DNA from: an uncultured Hungatella sp.
Lineage (GTDB): Bacteria; Bacillota; Clostridia; Lachnospirales; Lachnospiraceae
Assembly (NCBI GenBank): GCA_949879795.1
Contig: CATLBR010000012.1
Coordinates: forward strand, 21,826 to 85,825
Length of the DNA stretch: 64,000 nt
Direction: 5' to 3'
The notes under the pieces are model-generated. The model saw only the letters and a program-made list of their open reading frames with translations, had not been told where the DNA came from and did no database searches. The stretch's first letter is position 1. Each line of letters begins with the position of its first letter. The position numbers and the translations under genes were made by a program. Of this stretch, positions 53,551 to 63,180 are shown one piece after another.

Positions 53551-54198
53551 TTGACAATTCACTCATTATTTATGACGGACTGCTTCAAAGGACCTGATTA
53601 CGTTTTTTCTCACATAATCGTAATCCGTCCATTAACTGAAGACCGTTTCCAATATGTATCTAATGAGATTCTTTTACCGGAAGAAGATTATGATATTTGG
53701 TTGCATTCCGACCGGCTGACAGAGGAAGAATGGAAGGAGGCTTATGTTTCTTATACCAGGATTAAAGAATGGAAATACATGCGGAAAGGCTGGTTTTGTT
53801 ATGAACTGTGTGTGCCTCAGCTGCCGAAAGTGACAGAGATCGCGGATGGGCGCGTGTTTCCATATGATTTTCATTACTTCAAATATATTTGCAGGCAGAT
53901 GGGAGTGTCTTTAATGCCTTACAGCCCTCTGGCAGCGGGACATCTGCTCAGGGCTGTCTGGCAGTCGGATTCCCTGCGGGGACAGATGGACCGGGTGGCA
54001 AGGGGCAAGTATGACCGTATGGAGCAGCAGGATATGAGGATTGTGGAGCGCATCCATGAGTTGGCAAAAAAGTATGGATGTAAAATGTCACAGATCGCCC
54101 TTGCATGGCAGTGGGCAAAGGGGGTGGCTTCTCCGATTATCGGCGCAATCGATAAGAATCCAGAGCAGGGAGTGATCCTGCTGGACGAGAAGAAGTAA
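53551..54198 (+). pseudogene. Chimeric frame containing an aldo/keto reductase fragment
   Basis: 215 residues. The middle (about residues 112-195: CRQMGVSLMPYSPLAAGHL, KYGCKMSQIALAWQWAKGVA, SPIIGA) is the C-terminal third of an aldo/keto reductase. Before it is an unrelated segment (EEDYDIWLHSDRLTEEEWKE) I cannot place; after GA it again departs. The catalytic Tyr-Lys-His-Asp part of the reductase is missing. A TTG start at 53551 has no clear ribosome site. This is a fusion of fragments. Confidence 0.6.
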
Positions 54199-54336
54199 GG
54201 GACAGAAAGGTAAAAATGCCTGAAAGGCATTTGGTGAAAGAAAAATCAAGCATTTTACTTGAAGCCTGAATTTCGGTAAGATATAGGTATCAGAGGCGCG
54301 CCTGATGAACTATAAAACGAAAGGCATAAGAGTAAA

Positions 54337-56292
54337 ATGAGCAGAGAGTATGAAGGACTTGCCCGGGAAATTCTGAATAAGGTGGGCGGGAAAGAAAATG
54401 TGCTGGATGTATATCACTGCCAGACCAGGCTGAGATTCCGGCTGGCAGATGAAGGGAAGGCGGATCAGGCCGGCCTTGACTCCATGGACGGAGTGGCCAA
54501 GGTACTGATCAGCGGAGGCGTGTTCCAGGTGGTGATCGGTACCCATGTAAAATATGTGTTTGAGGAGATCGACAGGCTGGTGGGGCCGAAAAAGGCAGAG
54601 GAGAGCGGGGGAGGAAACCAAGGCGGACAAAAGAGGAATCCGGCGGAAGTGGTGATTGACTTTGTGTCCGGAACTTTCCAGCCCATTATTCCGGCTCTTT
54701 CCGGAGCTGGAATGGTGAAAGCCTTGCTGGCGCTGCTGGTGGTATTTGAACTGATTGACAACCAGTCCCAGACGTATTATCTTCTCAACCTGTTCGCGGA
54801 CGGGATATTCTACTATCTGCCCCTTTTGCTGGCAGTGACTGAGGCGCAGAAGCTGAAATGCAACCCGATTCTGGCGGCGGGAGTGGCGGCGATCATGCTT
54901 CATCCCAACTGGGCGGCGCTGGTAACCGCGGGGGAAGCGGTGCGTTTTTTCAAAATTATCCCCTTTACCCTGACTACCTATACAGGCAGTGTGATTCCCA
55001 TTATCCTGGTGGTGCTGGCGCAGGCGTATGTGGAAAAATGGCTGGACCGGCTGATTCCCAAGGCGGTAAAGCTGGTATTTGTCCCCATGCTGACGTTCCT
55101 GATTATGGGCACCCTGGCGTTTTCGGTTCTGGGGCCCATAGGAAGCGTTCTTGGAAACGGCCTGGGTGTGTTTTTCACCTTCCTGAGTACCAACGCGAGC
55201 TGGGCTCCGGCTGTCGTAATCGGAGGCTTTTTGCCGCTGATGGTCATGTTTGGGCTTCACAACGGCGTGGCGCCTCTTGGTGTTATGCAGATGGCGGATC
55301 TTGGCTATGACAGTATTTTCGGGCCGGGATGTGTGTGTTCCAATATTGCCCAGGGCGTTGCCTGTCTGGTGGTGTGTCTGCGGACAAAGGACGGGAAGCT
55401 GAAACAGATTGCCGGTTCTGCCAGTGTGACCGGCCTGATGGGAATCACGGAACCAGCCCTTTATGGTGTGAACCTGCCGAAAAAATACCCGCTGGCAGCG
55501 GCCATGATCGGCGGCGGATGCGGAGGTCTGTACGCGGGACTGACCCACACCCACCGGTTTGCCACAGGATCTTCCGGGCTTCCGGCCGTACTGCTTTACA
55601 TAGGCGACAATTCCATGACCTGCTTCTACAATATTTTGATTGCGCTGGTTATTTCCGCGGTGGTTTCCGGGGTGCTGACCTATATCCTGTCATTGAAATT
55701 TGAGGCAGCTCCGGATTTTACAAGGAAAGGGGAGAGCCTGCAAAAAGCCCCTGCCTCTGCGGGGAAAGGGGAAACCAGGCAGGAAGTTCCGGCAGAGGAA
55801 AGGACGGCAGTGCCGGAAGCGGGCAGCAGGGCTTGTGAGGACGGAACGATTTACAGTCCCATGAACGGCGAGATCATCACATTGGAGGAGATTGGAGATG
55901 GTGTGTTTTCCGCAGGCGTTCTTGGACAGGGCTGCGGAATCCGACCGGCGGAGGGGAAGGTCTATGCCCCCTTTGACGGGGAAGTGATTCTGGTGGCGGA
56001 CACCAAGCATGCCATCGGAGTCCGAAGCAGGGACGGAATGGAGATCATGATTCATGTGGGGCTGGAAACCGTGGAACTGGGCGGAGAGGGCTTTGACCCG
56101 GTGGTGAAAACAGGGGATCCTGTGACAAAGGGGCAGCTTCTCATGAATTTCGACCTGGAAAAGATCGGGGAAAAATACCCTACGGTTACCGCGTTTCTGA
56201 TTACCAACAGTTTCGCGTATCAGTCGGTGTCACTGGTAAAACAGGGCGGCAGCCAGGTCGGAGAAATGATGATCAAAACAGAAAAGCAGTAA
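54337..56292 (+). CDS. bglF: Beta-glucoside PTS permease, EIIBCA
   Basis: 651 residues with all three domains in B-C-A order. EIIB: phospho-Cys28 in DVYHCQTRLRF. EIIC: about ten membrane helices from 105 to 460, with FGLHNGVAPLGVMQ and GITEPALYGVNLPKKYPLAA. EIIA: about 510-640 with phospho-His573 in MEIMIHVGLETV and an EIIA-Glc-like fold. It imports and phosphorylates aryl- or beta-glucosides. A linker rich in Pro, Ala and Glu joins C and A. Only a weak ribosome site (AAAGG) precedes the ATG. Twelve bases separate it from the hydrolase. Confidence 0.95.
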   Translation: MSREYEGLAREILNKVGGKENVLDVYHCQTRLRFRLADEGKADQAGLDSMDGVAKVLISGGVFQVVIGTHVKYVFEEIDRLVGPKKAEESGGGNQGGQKRNPAEVVIDFVSGTFQPIIPALSGAGMVKALLALLVVFELIDNQSQTYYLLNLFADGIFYYLPLLLAVTEAQKLKCNPILAAGVAAIMLHPNWAALVTAGEAVRFFKIIPFTLTTYTGSVIPIILVVLAQAYVEKWLDRLIPKAVKLVFVPMLTFLIMGTLAFSVLGPIGSVLGNGLGVFFTFLSTNASWAPAVVIGGFLPLMVMFGLHNGVAPLGVMQMADLGYDSIFGPGCVCSNIAQGVACLVVCLRTKDGKLKQIAGSASVTGLMGITEPALYGVNLPKKYPLAAAMIGGGCGGLYAGLTHTHRFATGSSGLPAVLLYIGDNSMTCFYNILIALVISAVVSGVLTYILSLKFEAAPDFTRKGESLQKAPASAGKGETRQEVPAEERTAVPEAGSRACEDGTIYSPMNGEIITLEEIGDGVFSAGVLGQGCGIRPAEGKVYAPFDGEVILVADTKHAIGVRSRDGMEIMIHVGLETVELGGEGFDPVVKTGDPVTKGQLLMNFDLEKIGEKYPTVTAFLITNSFAYQSVSLVKQGGSQVGEMMIKTEKQ

Positions 56293-57771
<1,479 letters not shown>

Positions 57772-57793
57772 GGATACCGTTCAGGGGAGTTTG

Positions 57794-57829
57794 AACATTG
57801 GCGGCTGCTTTGGGGCAGCCGCCAATGTT
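57794..57829 (+). terminator. Strong hairpin after the bgl operon
   Basis: AACATTGGCGGCTGC (57794-57808) pairs perfectly with 57815-57829 over a 6-base loop. There is no T-run, so it may be an RNase-protecting end or a factor-dependent terminator. Confidence 0.5.
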
Positions 57830-57859
57830 ATAGGAAGACCACAAGGAGGCATGGTTTAT

Positions 57860-58747
57860 ATGGAACTTCGGGTACTGGAGTACTACCTGATGGTGGCAAG
57901 GGAAGAAAATATTACAAAGGCAGCAGAACTTCTGCATATTACACAGCCAACCCTCTCCAGGCAGCTTGCCCAGATGGAGGAGGAGCTGGGAGTCAGGCTG
58001 TTTCAACGGGGGAGGCACCGTATTATCCTTACAGAAGACGGGCTTTTTTTGAAGCGGCGGGCCAAAGAACTGATTGACCTGGCGGATAAGACAAAATCCG
58101 AGCTGAAGCGGGGTGAAGAAAACTTAAGCGGGACAATCTCCATTGGCAGCGGGGAGACGAAAAGCATGGGTCTGCTGGCAGACTGGATGACCGGTTTTCA
58201 TAAAGAACATCCCCAGGTGACCTTTGATATTTACAGTTCTAACGCTGACCGCGTTAAGGACCGTATTGAGAAGGGGCTGACGGATATCGGCCTCTTGACG
58301 GAGCCGGTGGAGGTGGGGAAATACCAGTTTATCCGTCTGCCGGGGAAGGCCAGATGGGGAGTGCTGGTGGGAAGTGATTCTGAACTTGGAAGAAAGACTG
58401 CCGTAAAGGCGGAGGATTTATGGGAGATTCCTGTTTTGCTGCCCAGACGGGATTCTGTGAAGAACGAATTGGCAAACTGGTTTGGTGACAGCTATGACAG
58501 GCTGAACCTCCTGGGGACTTATAATCTGGTCTACAACGCCGCTGTGATGGCGGGCAGTTCCGGCGGGGCGGTTCTGTGCATGGAACATGATAATCTTTAC
58601 CGGAATCTGAGATTTGTGCCCCTGGAGCCGGTTTTGTCCACCGGGGCTGTGCTGGTGTGGAAGAAAGGGCAGTTCCTTTCACCGGTTATGAATCACTTTG
58701 TCCGGTATTTGAGAAATGCCGAAAAAGCATTAGATAAGGAATTTTGA
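57860..58747 (+). CDS. LysR-family transcriptional regulator
   Basis: 295 residues; ATG 57860 is 10 bases from AAGGAGG (57843-57849), and an ATG at 57851 is too close. HTH about 15-40 (REENITKAAELLHITQPTLS) and the linker RQLAQMEEELGVRLFQRG are typical. Residues 90-295 form the periplasmic-binding-like effector domain (GTISIGSGETKSMG). LysR regulators usually control a neighbouring gene. The target may be the bgl operon or a lost flavodoxin gene just downstream. An effector is not predictable. Confidence 0.92.
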   Translation: MELRVLEYYLMVAREENITKAAELLHITQPTLSRQLAQMEEELGVRLFQRGRHRIILTEDGLFLKRRAKELIDLADKTKSELKRGEENLSGTISIGSGETKSMGLLADWMTGFHKEHPQVTFDIYSSNADRVKDRIEKGLTDIGLLTEPVEVGKYQFIRLPGKARWGVLVGSDSELGRKTAVKAEDLWEIPVLLPRRDSVKNELANWFGDSYDRLNLLGTYNLVYNAAVMAGSSGGAVLCMEHDNLYRNLRFVPLEPVLSTGAVLVWKKGQFLSPVMNHFVRYLRNAEKALDKEF

Positions 58748-59094
58748 ACAGTATGAGATTGTTTATGTGGGGTTTCCAATCTGGCTTGCGTACCACAATT
58801 TGATACAATGCACCCAAGCATGAGTTTGGGCGCGAATTTTAACATTTGTAAATTTATTAGCCACTATTTTTTCATAGTAACTTGATTTTTGGTTGATATA
58901 AAGGGATAATGATATGAGGATACACGTAGGAAGAATGAGTTGAGGTGATCATATGTATAGACGGTTAGGGAATATTTGAAAGGCTCACATATTCAGAGAG
59001 TTGTTTTTAATGTGTTTCAGGATTATGATAAAAGTATTTATGAGTATTTATTGAAATGTAAGGCATGAGGGAAGGAAAAGGAGATGGTAACAGA
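58748..59094. other. Gap with a possible flavodoxin remnant
   Basis: From 58755 one frame reads YEIVYVGFPIW, which looks like the flavodoxin core strand and loop, then loses sense. After about 58840 I see AT-rich sequence without a frame. This supports the idea that the neighbourhood was a redox cluster that decayed. Confidence 0.3.
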
Positions 59095-59769
59095 ATGCCG
59101 GAAATCGTTTTTGAAAACATTTATAAAGAAAATTTCCCTTTTTGGGAGAAAATATCCGATGCGGACAGGGAGTACATCTGTCAGAATTCTCATATGCTTA
59201 CTTACCCGAAGGGAAGAAATATCCACAACGGCGAAGAATGTTCCGGCGTAATCTTTGTTCGTTCCGGGAGCCTGCGCCTTTATATGATGTCGGATGAGGG
59301 AAAGGAGATTACACTTTATCGTCTGCGCAGGGGCGATCTGTGTATGCTGTCTGCCTCCTGTGTCCTGGATGCCATTACATTTGATGTATTCGTAGACGCG
59401 GAGGAGGACAGCCAGTGCTGTGTGGTCAGCGGTCCTGCTTTCGCGGCAGTGTCGCGGCGGAATCCGGACATCCGCGTATTCGCGTTGGAAACCGCGGTCA
59501 GCCGCTTTTCGGATGTGATGTGGGTGATGCAGCAGGTACTGTTTATGAGCATGGATAAACGTCTGGCAATCTTCCTTTTGGATGAATCAGCCAGGACCGG
59601 CTCGGATACCATTGCGCTGACACACGGGCAGATTGCCCGGTATATGGGTTCTGCCCGTGAAGTGGTATCCCGGATGCTGAAATACTTTGCCGGTGAAGGG
59701 ATTGTGGAGGTTTCCAGAGGCGGCGTTACGATCCTTGACAAAAAGAACCTCCGTGATCTAGCCTTTTAA
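59095..59769 (+). CDS. Crp/Fnr-family transcriptional regulator
   Basis: 224 residues from ATG 59095 (AAAAGGAG upstream; ATG at 59065 is also possible). Cyclic-nucleotide-binding-like barrel about 20-130 (GRNIHNGEECSGVIFVRSGS, LRLYMMSDEGKEITLYRL). The winged helix about 150-215 includes TIALTHGQIARYMGSAREVV-SRML, the recognition helix. There is no Fnr-type cluster of four Cys near the N-terminus. The gene is convergent with thioredoxin, overlapping by 12 bases. Matching palindromes at 60179 and 61009 are its likely operators. Confidence 0.92.
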   Translation: MPEIVFENIYKENFPFWEKISDADREYICQNSHMLTYPKGRNIHNGEECSGVIFVRSGSLRLYMMSDEGKEITLYRLRRGDLCMLSASCVLDAITFDVFVDAEEDSQCCVVSGPAFAAVSRRNPDIRVFALETAVSRFSDVMWVMQQVLFMSMDKRLAIFLLDESARTGSDTIALTHGQIARYMGSAREVVSRMLKYFAGEGIVEVSRGGVTILDKKNLRDLAF

Positions 59770-60066
59770 CATGGCGAGGATATCTGATTTCGGTCTCGCG
59801 CCCGCTGACTGGCTTATGACGTTTCCGTTTTTGATCACAGCCAGTGTGGGGATGCTCATAACATGGAATTTTTGTGCCAGTTCCGGTTCCTGGTCTACGT
59901 TGATTTTGCCTATCAGGTACTGCGGGTTTTCCGCCGCGATCTCCTCCACTATGGGGGATACCATGCGGCAGGGGCCGCACCAGTCGGCGTAGAAATCCAG
60001 GAGTACGGGCTTTTCGCTGGTTCTTACAGAATTGAAGTTGTCTTTGTTTACATGGATTATGGACAT
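59758..60066 (-). CDS. trxA: Thioredoxin
   Basis: 102 residues from 60066, behind AAGGAAGG; a longer in-frame extension to 60111 lacks one. Redox-active WCGPC has Cys30 and Cys33; KPVLLDFYADWCGPCRM, IGKINVDQEPELAQKF and SIPTLAVIKNG are canonical. It reduces disulfides in the cytoplasm. No thioredoxin reductase is seen nearby. Its promoter holds the operator GTGACTTCGTCAC, 22 bases upstream of a TACACT -10. Confidence 0.95.
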   Translation of the reverse strand: MSIIHVNKDNFNSVRTSEKPVLLDFYADWCGPCRMVSPIVEEIAAENPQYLIGKINVDQEPELAQKFHVMSIPTLAVIKNGNVISQSAGARPKSDILAMLKG

Positions 60067-60138
60067 AATCAGTACCTTCCTTTCTTTATTCCCGCGCTGC
60101 TTTTGGCGCATTGAGGTACACCCGAAGGGTGTTTCTTT

Positions 60139-60191
60139 TTATCTGTTAGCAGTGTATCATATCCTGCTTACTGTTTCTGTGACGAAGTCAC
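60139..60191 (-). promoter_or_regulatory. Operator and promoter for thioredoxin
   Basis: The palindrome GTGAC-GAA-GTCAC (60179-60191, read on the plus strand) is followed on the minus strand by 22 bases and then a TACACT -10. Its centre falls near -41 from the start of transcription, the class II activator position for Crp/Fnr proteins. It overlaps the last codons of the 4Fe-4S gene. Confidence 0.6.
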
Positions 60192-60761
60192 GTTTTTTGC
60201 TTTGCATATAAGCTGTGTCATTGTTCCCATGGGGCAGTATACGCACCAGGAGCGGGGTTTGAATAAGGCCATGGTCAAAAATCCCAGTACGGTGGAGGTG
60301 AGCATCACGCTGTAGAAGCCGAACGCGAACTGGGCGACACCGTCAGAGAACAGGGTTCCATGGTAAGCCCAATGCCATGGGAGCTTGAATGTCCACAGCA
60401 GTGTTACTACGGCACTAAGATTTTTTGCCCCGGCGAAAACCAGCCAAGTGTTCCACAGCATAAGGAAGAACATGGCAAAGAAGAATATCAAAAATCCATA
60501 TCGGAAATAACCCGACCTCATCCAGCCGGGGATATCCTTTTTCCGTGACAGGCCGAACCTGCCGCCGGCCAGGGAAAATAGCTGGCCTCTGCCGCAATAT
60601 TTGTTACAGTATGCCTTATTGCCTTTTACAACCGCTATGGCAAGCGGGATAAAAAAGCATAAAAGCCCCAGCCACGCGAAGAGGATATTAAAAAAGCCAA
60701 GGATCAGGTAGGCCAGTGAGGCGATCCAAAGGTAATCATACCATTTCTTTTTTCCTTTCAT
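60168..60761 (-). CDS. 4Fe-4S-binding membrane protein (NapH/YccM-like)
   Basis: 197 residues from ATG 60761 after GGAGGTGACAG. About four hydrophobic segments: about 12-45, then 85-110, 145-170 (approximate). Two cysteine motifs, CNKYCGRGQLFS and WCVYCPMGTMTQ, are the marks of the NapH-type membrane ferredoxin family (twin C-x3-CP/G). It would pass electrons at the membrane. Its start overlaps the stop of the ferredoxin gene, so they are translationally coupled. The longer frame to 61076 runs through the ferredoxin gene out of phase. Confidence 0.85.
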   Translation of the reverse strand: MKGKKKWYDYLWIASLAYLILGFFNILFAWLGLLCFFIPLAIAVVKGNKAYCNKYCGRGQLFSLAGGRFGLSRKKDIPGWMRSGYFRYGFLIFFFAMFFLMLWNTWLVFAGAKNLSAVVTLLWTFKLPWHWAYHGTLFSDGVAQFAFGFYSVMLTSTVLGFLTMALFKPRSWCVYCPMGTMTQLICKAKNVTSSQKQ

Positions 60762-60955
60762 TATTCTGTCACCTCCAATGAGATAATACTTGCGGGGCAT
60801 TCCTTTACACATTTCCCGCATCCGACACATAATTCCCTGTTGATGACCGCGTGGACGCCGCCTGGGACGGTGATCGCGTTCCGCGGACAGACTTTTATGC
60901 AGCATCCGCAGGCAACGCATTCCCGGATGCTGACAGCCGCTTTCTTTTTTGCCAT
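60761..60955 (-). CDS. Small 2[4Fe-4S] ferredoxin
   Basis: 64 residues from ATG 60955 (AAAGGAG upstream). Two clusters: C-V-A-C-G-C-C-I-K-V-C-P and C-V-G-C-G-K-C-V-K-E-C-P. The order and spacing are those of bacterial ferredoxins carrying two cubane clusters. It donates or accepts low-potential electrons, here probably with the membrane protein downstream. Its promoter has a TATAAT at -10 and the operator at 61009-61021. Confidence 0.93.
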   Translation of the reverse strand: MAKKKAAVSIRECVACGCCIKVCPRNAITVPGGVHAVINRELCVGCGKCVKECPASIISLEVTE

Positions 60956-60980
60956 GGTAAAACTCCTTTTGTTTTTCTTT

Positions 60981-61021
60981 ATTATACAGGGAGAAACTGT
61001 TTGATTCTGTGACGAAGTCAC
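60981..61021 (-). promoter_or_regulatory. Operator and promoter for the ferredoxin operon
   Basis: The same 13-base palindrome GTGACGAAGTCAC (61009-61021, plus strand) lies 22 bases upstream of TATAAT on the minus strand. Identical arms, loop and spacing to the thioredoxin promoter argue for one shared regulator, most simply the adjacent Crp/Fnr protein. Confidence 0.7.
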
Positions 61022-61072
61022 ATTGATGCTGATTCCCAATAAACCAAGGAGGGAGCAGGTTACTTATAAATT

Positions 61073-61425
61073 TCATGGTATCTTGAATTCCGCAGGGGGC
61101 AGGCTTATTATGTTATCGTCATATGACGGAAAAAAATTGGTTTTGGAGGATCCATATATCGATTCAGCCAGATACTCCTGCTCCAGAATGCCCAGATTTC
61201 CTCTGGAGAATCGTATTGGACAAACATACCGGAGTACATAGTATGGTTCTTCAAAGAAGGGAAAACTCTGTGGGTTTCGGGAGAGTGAACCCATGGCGAT
61301 CATAAGCTGTTTCTTTTTTCTACTGCCGCCTCCTTGCTGACTTGTGCCATAAAACGGATGTGTGTTCCCAGCATCCTTTTAGTCCGGTCAGAAACGACAA
61401 CTTTGTATTTTCTGTCTTTTGTCAT
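61073..61425 (-). pseudogene. RelE/ParE-type toxin, frameshifted
   Basis: ATG 61425 opens MTKDRKYKVVVSDRTKRMLG, THIRFMAQVSKEAA, the N-terminal part of a RelE/ParE toxin; a stop comes near 61300. The next frame resumes as MGSLSRNPQSFPFFEEPYYV, the middle of the same family, and then degenerates. At least one frameshift (near 61303-61320) separates the two pieces and the conserved C-terminus is missing. The antitoxin gene upstream is intact in frame. Confidence 0.65.
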
Positions 61426-61428
61426 ATA

Positions 61429-61575
61429 TTATTCCTCTGCAATGATATCATCCAGATAAATATCCAGCTCATCTAAGGTACACCCCAGCTCTGCCTGCCG
61501 GTCTTCTTCAACAGCAAGCGGTTCCTCACGAAGTTTCAGCTTTTTTTTCCTTCGATTGTATGTCTCAATGTTCAT
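61429..61575 (-). CDS. Small antitoxin-like protein upstream of the broken RelE
   Basis: 48 residues: MNIETYNRRKKKLKLREEPL, AVEEDRQAELGCTLDELDIY, LDDIIAEE. It ends 4 bases before the toxin start. Basic N-terminus and acidic, helical C-terminus are typical of short RelB-like or type II antitoxins. No ribosome site stands out. It is too short to call with more certainty. Confidence 0.5.
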   Translation of the reverse strand: MNIETYNRRKKKLKLREEPLAVEEDRQAELGCTLDELDIYLDDIIAEE

Positions 61576-61600
61576 GACGACCAAATCGCCTTCGCCATTT

Positions 61601-61670
61601 TATGAGGATTGGAGATCGATATACCGGAAAGATTTATAAAAAGAATCTGGAAAGGGAGGATCTGGGATGA
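61601..61670 (+). pseudogene. Collapsed GNAT remnant before CAT copy 2
   Basis: TATGAGGATTGGAGATCG and ATATACCGGA match the start of the GNAT gene at 50631-50657, then directly GATTTATAAAAAG and GGAAAGGGAGGATCTGG match its end at 51077-51110. About 420 bases of the middle are gone. This proves the second CAT came as part of a GNAT-CAT segment. Confidence 0.8.
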
Positions 61671-62293
61671 ATAATTATCAGGTGATAGACGAGAAAAATT
61701 GGGAAAGGGCCATACGCTGTATGGTTTTCAGGGGAAGCATGGAACCTGCTTTCTGTGTGACATTTGAGGCGGATATCACGAATTTCCGGCGGAAGGTGAA
61801 GGCGCGGAACCTCTCTTTTACGCTTGCGTTTGTGTATGCGGTATGTAAATGCGCGAATGAGATTGAAGCGTTCCGGTATCGTTTCCTGGATGGGAAGGTG
61901 GTTCTTTTTGACCATATTGATACTGCGTTTACTTATCTGAATCAGGATACGGGGCTGTTCAAAGTGGTGAATGTGCCACTTCGGGGCAGTATCCAGGAAT
62001 ATGTGGAGACGGCGGGGAGGATCGCGAGGGAGCAGAAGGAATATTTTACCGGTCCTCTTGGAAATGACGTGTTCCAGTGTTCGCCTATGCCCTGGGTCAC
62101 CTATACGCATATCCCACATACCAATTCTGGGAAAAAGGATAACGCGACGCCTTTGTTTGACTGGGGGAAGTATTATGAGAAGGATGGTAAGATTGTCATG
62201 CCCGTATCTGTCCAGGCTCATCATTCTTTTGTGGATGGGATACATATTGGACAGTTTGTGGATAGGCTCCAGAAATATTTGGAATCATTTTAG
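61667..62293 (+). CDS. Chloramphenicol acetyltransferase-like protein, copy 2
   Basis: 208 residues, 197 identical to copy 1 at 51112. The active-site QAHHSFVDGIH is the same. Differences include M16I, H17R, E23G, V25M, V35A, D64N, E82D, M115T, S150P and V194I. All lie outside the catalytic loop. Ribosome site AAAGGGAGGATCTGGG is shared with copy 1. After the stop codon the two copies diverge at once, so the end of the duplicated segment is exactly there. Followed by a terminator and a TetR gene. Confidence 0.88.
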   Translation: MNNYQVIDEKNWERAIRCMVFRGSMEPAFCVTFEADITNFRRKVKARNLSFTLAFVYAVCKCANEIEAFRYRFLDGKVVLFDHIDTAFTYLNQDTGLFKVVNVPLRGSIQEYVETAGRIAREQKEYFTGPLGNDVFQCSPMPWVTYTHIPHTNSGKKDNATPLFDWGKYYEKDGKIVMPVSVQAHHSFVDGIHIGQFVDRLQKYLESF

Positions 62294-62372
62294 AAGAGGA
62301 AGCGGGATTATATCATAGAATCCAGGACAGGATTTTATTATCAAAATTCTATTGTAAGTTTATAAAAAGGGC

Positions 62373-62410
62373 TGAAAATGCTGAGGTAGCATTTTTCGGT
62401 TCTTTTTTTA
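62373..62410 (+). terminator. Terminator after CAT copy 2
   Basis: GAAAATGCT (62374-) pairs with AGCATTTTTC (62388-) and is followed by a T-run (TTCTTTTTTT). Confidence 0.65.
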
Positions 62411-62449
62411 TGGGATTTTTTGTATTTGAGAGAGTATTTGCGGAAGTGA

Positions 62450-62499
62450 TTGACATGGAGGTAAATTCTTTGTATAATAGCTATTGACTTTAAGTCAAT
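62450..62499 (+). promoter_or_regulatory. Promoter and operator of the TetR-MFS operon
   Basis: TTGACA (62450-62455), 17 bases, TATAAT (62473-62478), both perfect. Five bases after it is the 17-base palindrome ATTGACTT-T-AAGTCAAT (62483-62499), at the start of transcription, an ideal place for TetR self-repression. Confidence 0.8.
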
Positions 62500-62523
62500 A
62501 ACTATTGAAAGGGGCGGGGAAAA

Positions 62524-63177
62524 TTGGCAAGGCCAGTGAAAAAACAGCCGGAACAATGGAAGAAAGAGATTTTGGATGCGGCAAAGGAGTTGTTTTTATC
62601 GAAAGGTTATGAGGAAACTGCCATTACGGATATTATGGAGCTGGCAGGCGGCGCAAAGGGGATGTTTTACCGGTTTTTTCAGAGTAAGGAAGAGGTCATG
62701 CATGCTTTGGGGGATCGGATGTTTTTGGAGAATAATCCTTTTGAGGCGGTTCGGGGGCGTTCGGATCTGAATGGGCTGCAGAAGATTCGGGAAGTGCTTG
62801 CTTTTGACAGGGCTGATGGGGAACGGGAAGAAATAAGTACCCAGGCCATTCCCATCCTGAAAGACCCGCGCGTTCTGGCGGCCGCGGTGGAGGCGAACCG
62901 GCGTGTGCTGACTCCTTTATGGCTGGAACTGATCGAGGAAGGACGGCGTGACGGTTCGATCCGGACGGAATACGCAAAGGAGCTTTCTGAACTGCTGCCC
63001 CTTGTCAATTTCTGGCTGCTGCCGTCCGTGTTCCCGGCGGATGCGGAAGAAATCCGGCATAAGTGCAGGTTTGTCGCGGAGGTTCTTTCGGCAATGGGGC
63101 TTCCGATCATAGAGGATGAGATGGTTGGACGGACAGAGAGGATACTGGGAGGCTATGGGGAAGAAAGGAAGGAGTAG
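62524..63177 (+). CDS. TetR-family transcriptional regulator
   Basis: 217 residues from a TTG start with GGGGCGGGG upstream. HTH about 12-58: ILDAAKELFLSKGYEETAIT, then DIMELAGGAKGMFYRFFQSK (recognition helix). The C-terminal ligand-binding domain is all helix. It ends 3 bases before the MFS exporter, which is the usual arrangement for a regulator controlling its own efflux pump. The promoter palindrome at 62483 is the likely operator. Inducer unknown. Confidence 0.92.
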   Translation: MARPVKKQPEQWKKEILDAAKELFLSKGYEETAITDIMELAGGAKGMFYRFFQSKEEVMHALGDRMFLENNPFEAVRGRSDLNGLQKIREVLAFDRADGEREEISTQAIPILKDPRVLAAAVEANRRVLTPLWLELIEEGRRDGSIRTEYAKELSELLPLVNFWLLPSVFPADAEEIRHKCRFVAEVLSAMGLPIIEDEMVGRTERILGGYGEERKE

Positions 63178-63180
63178 CGG

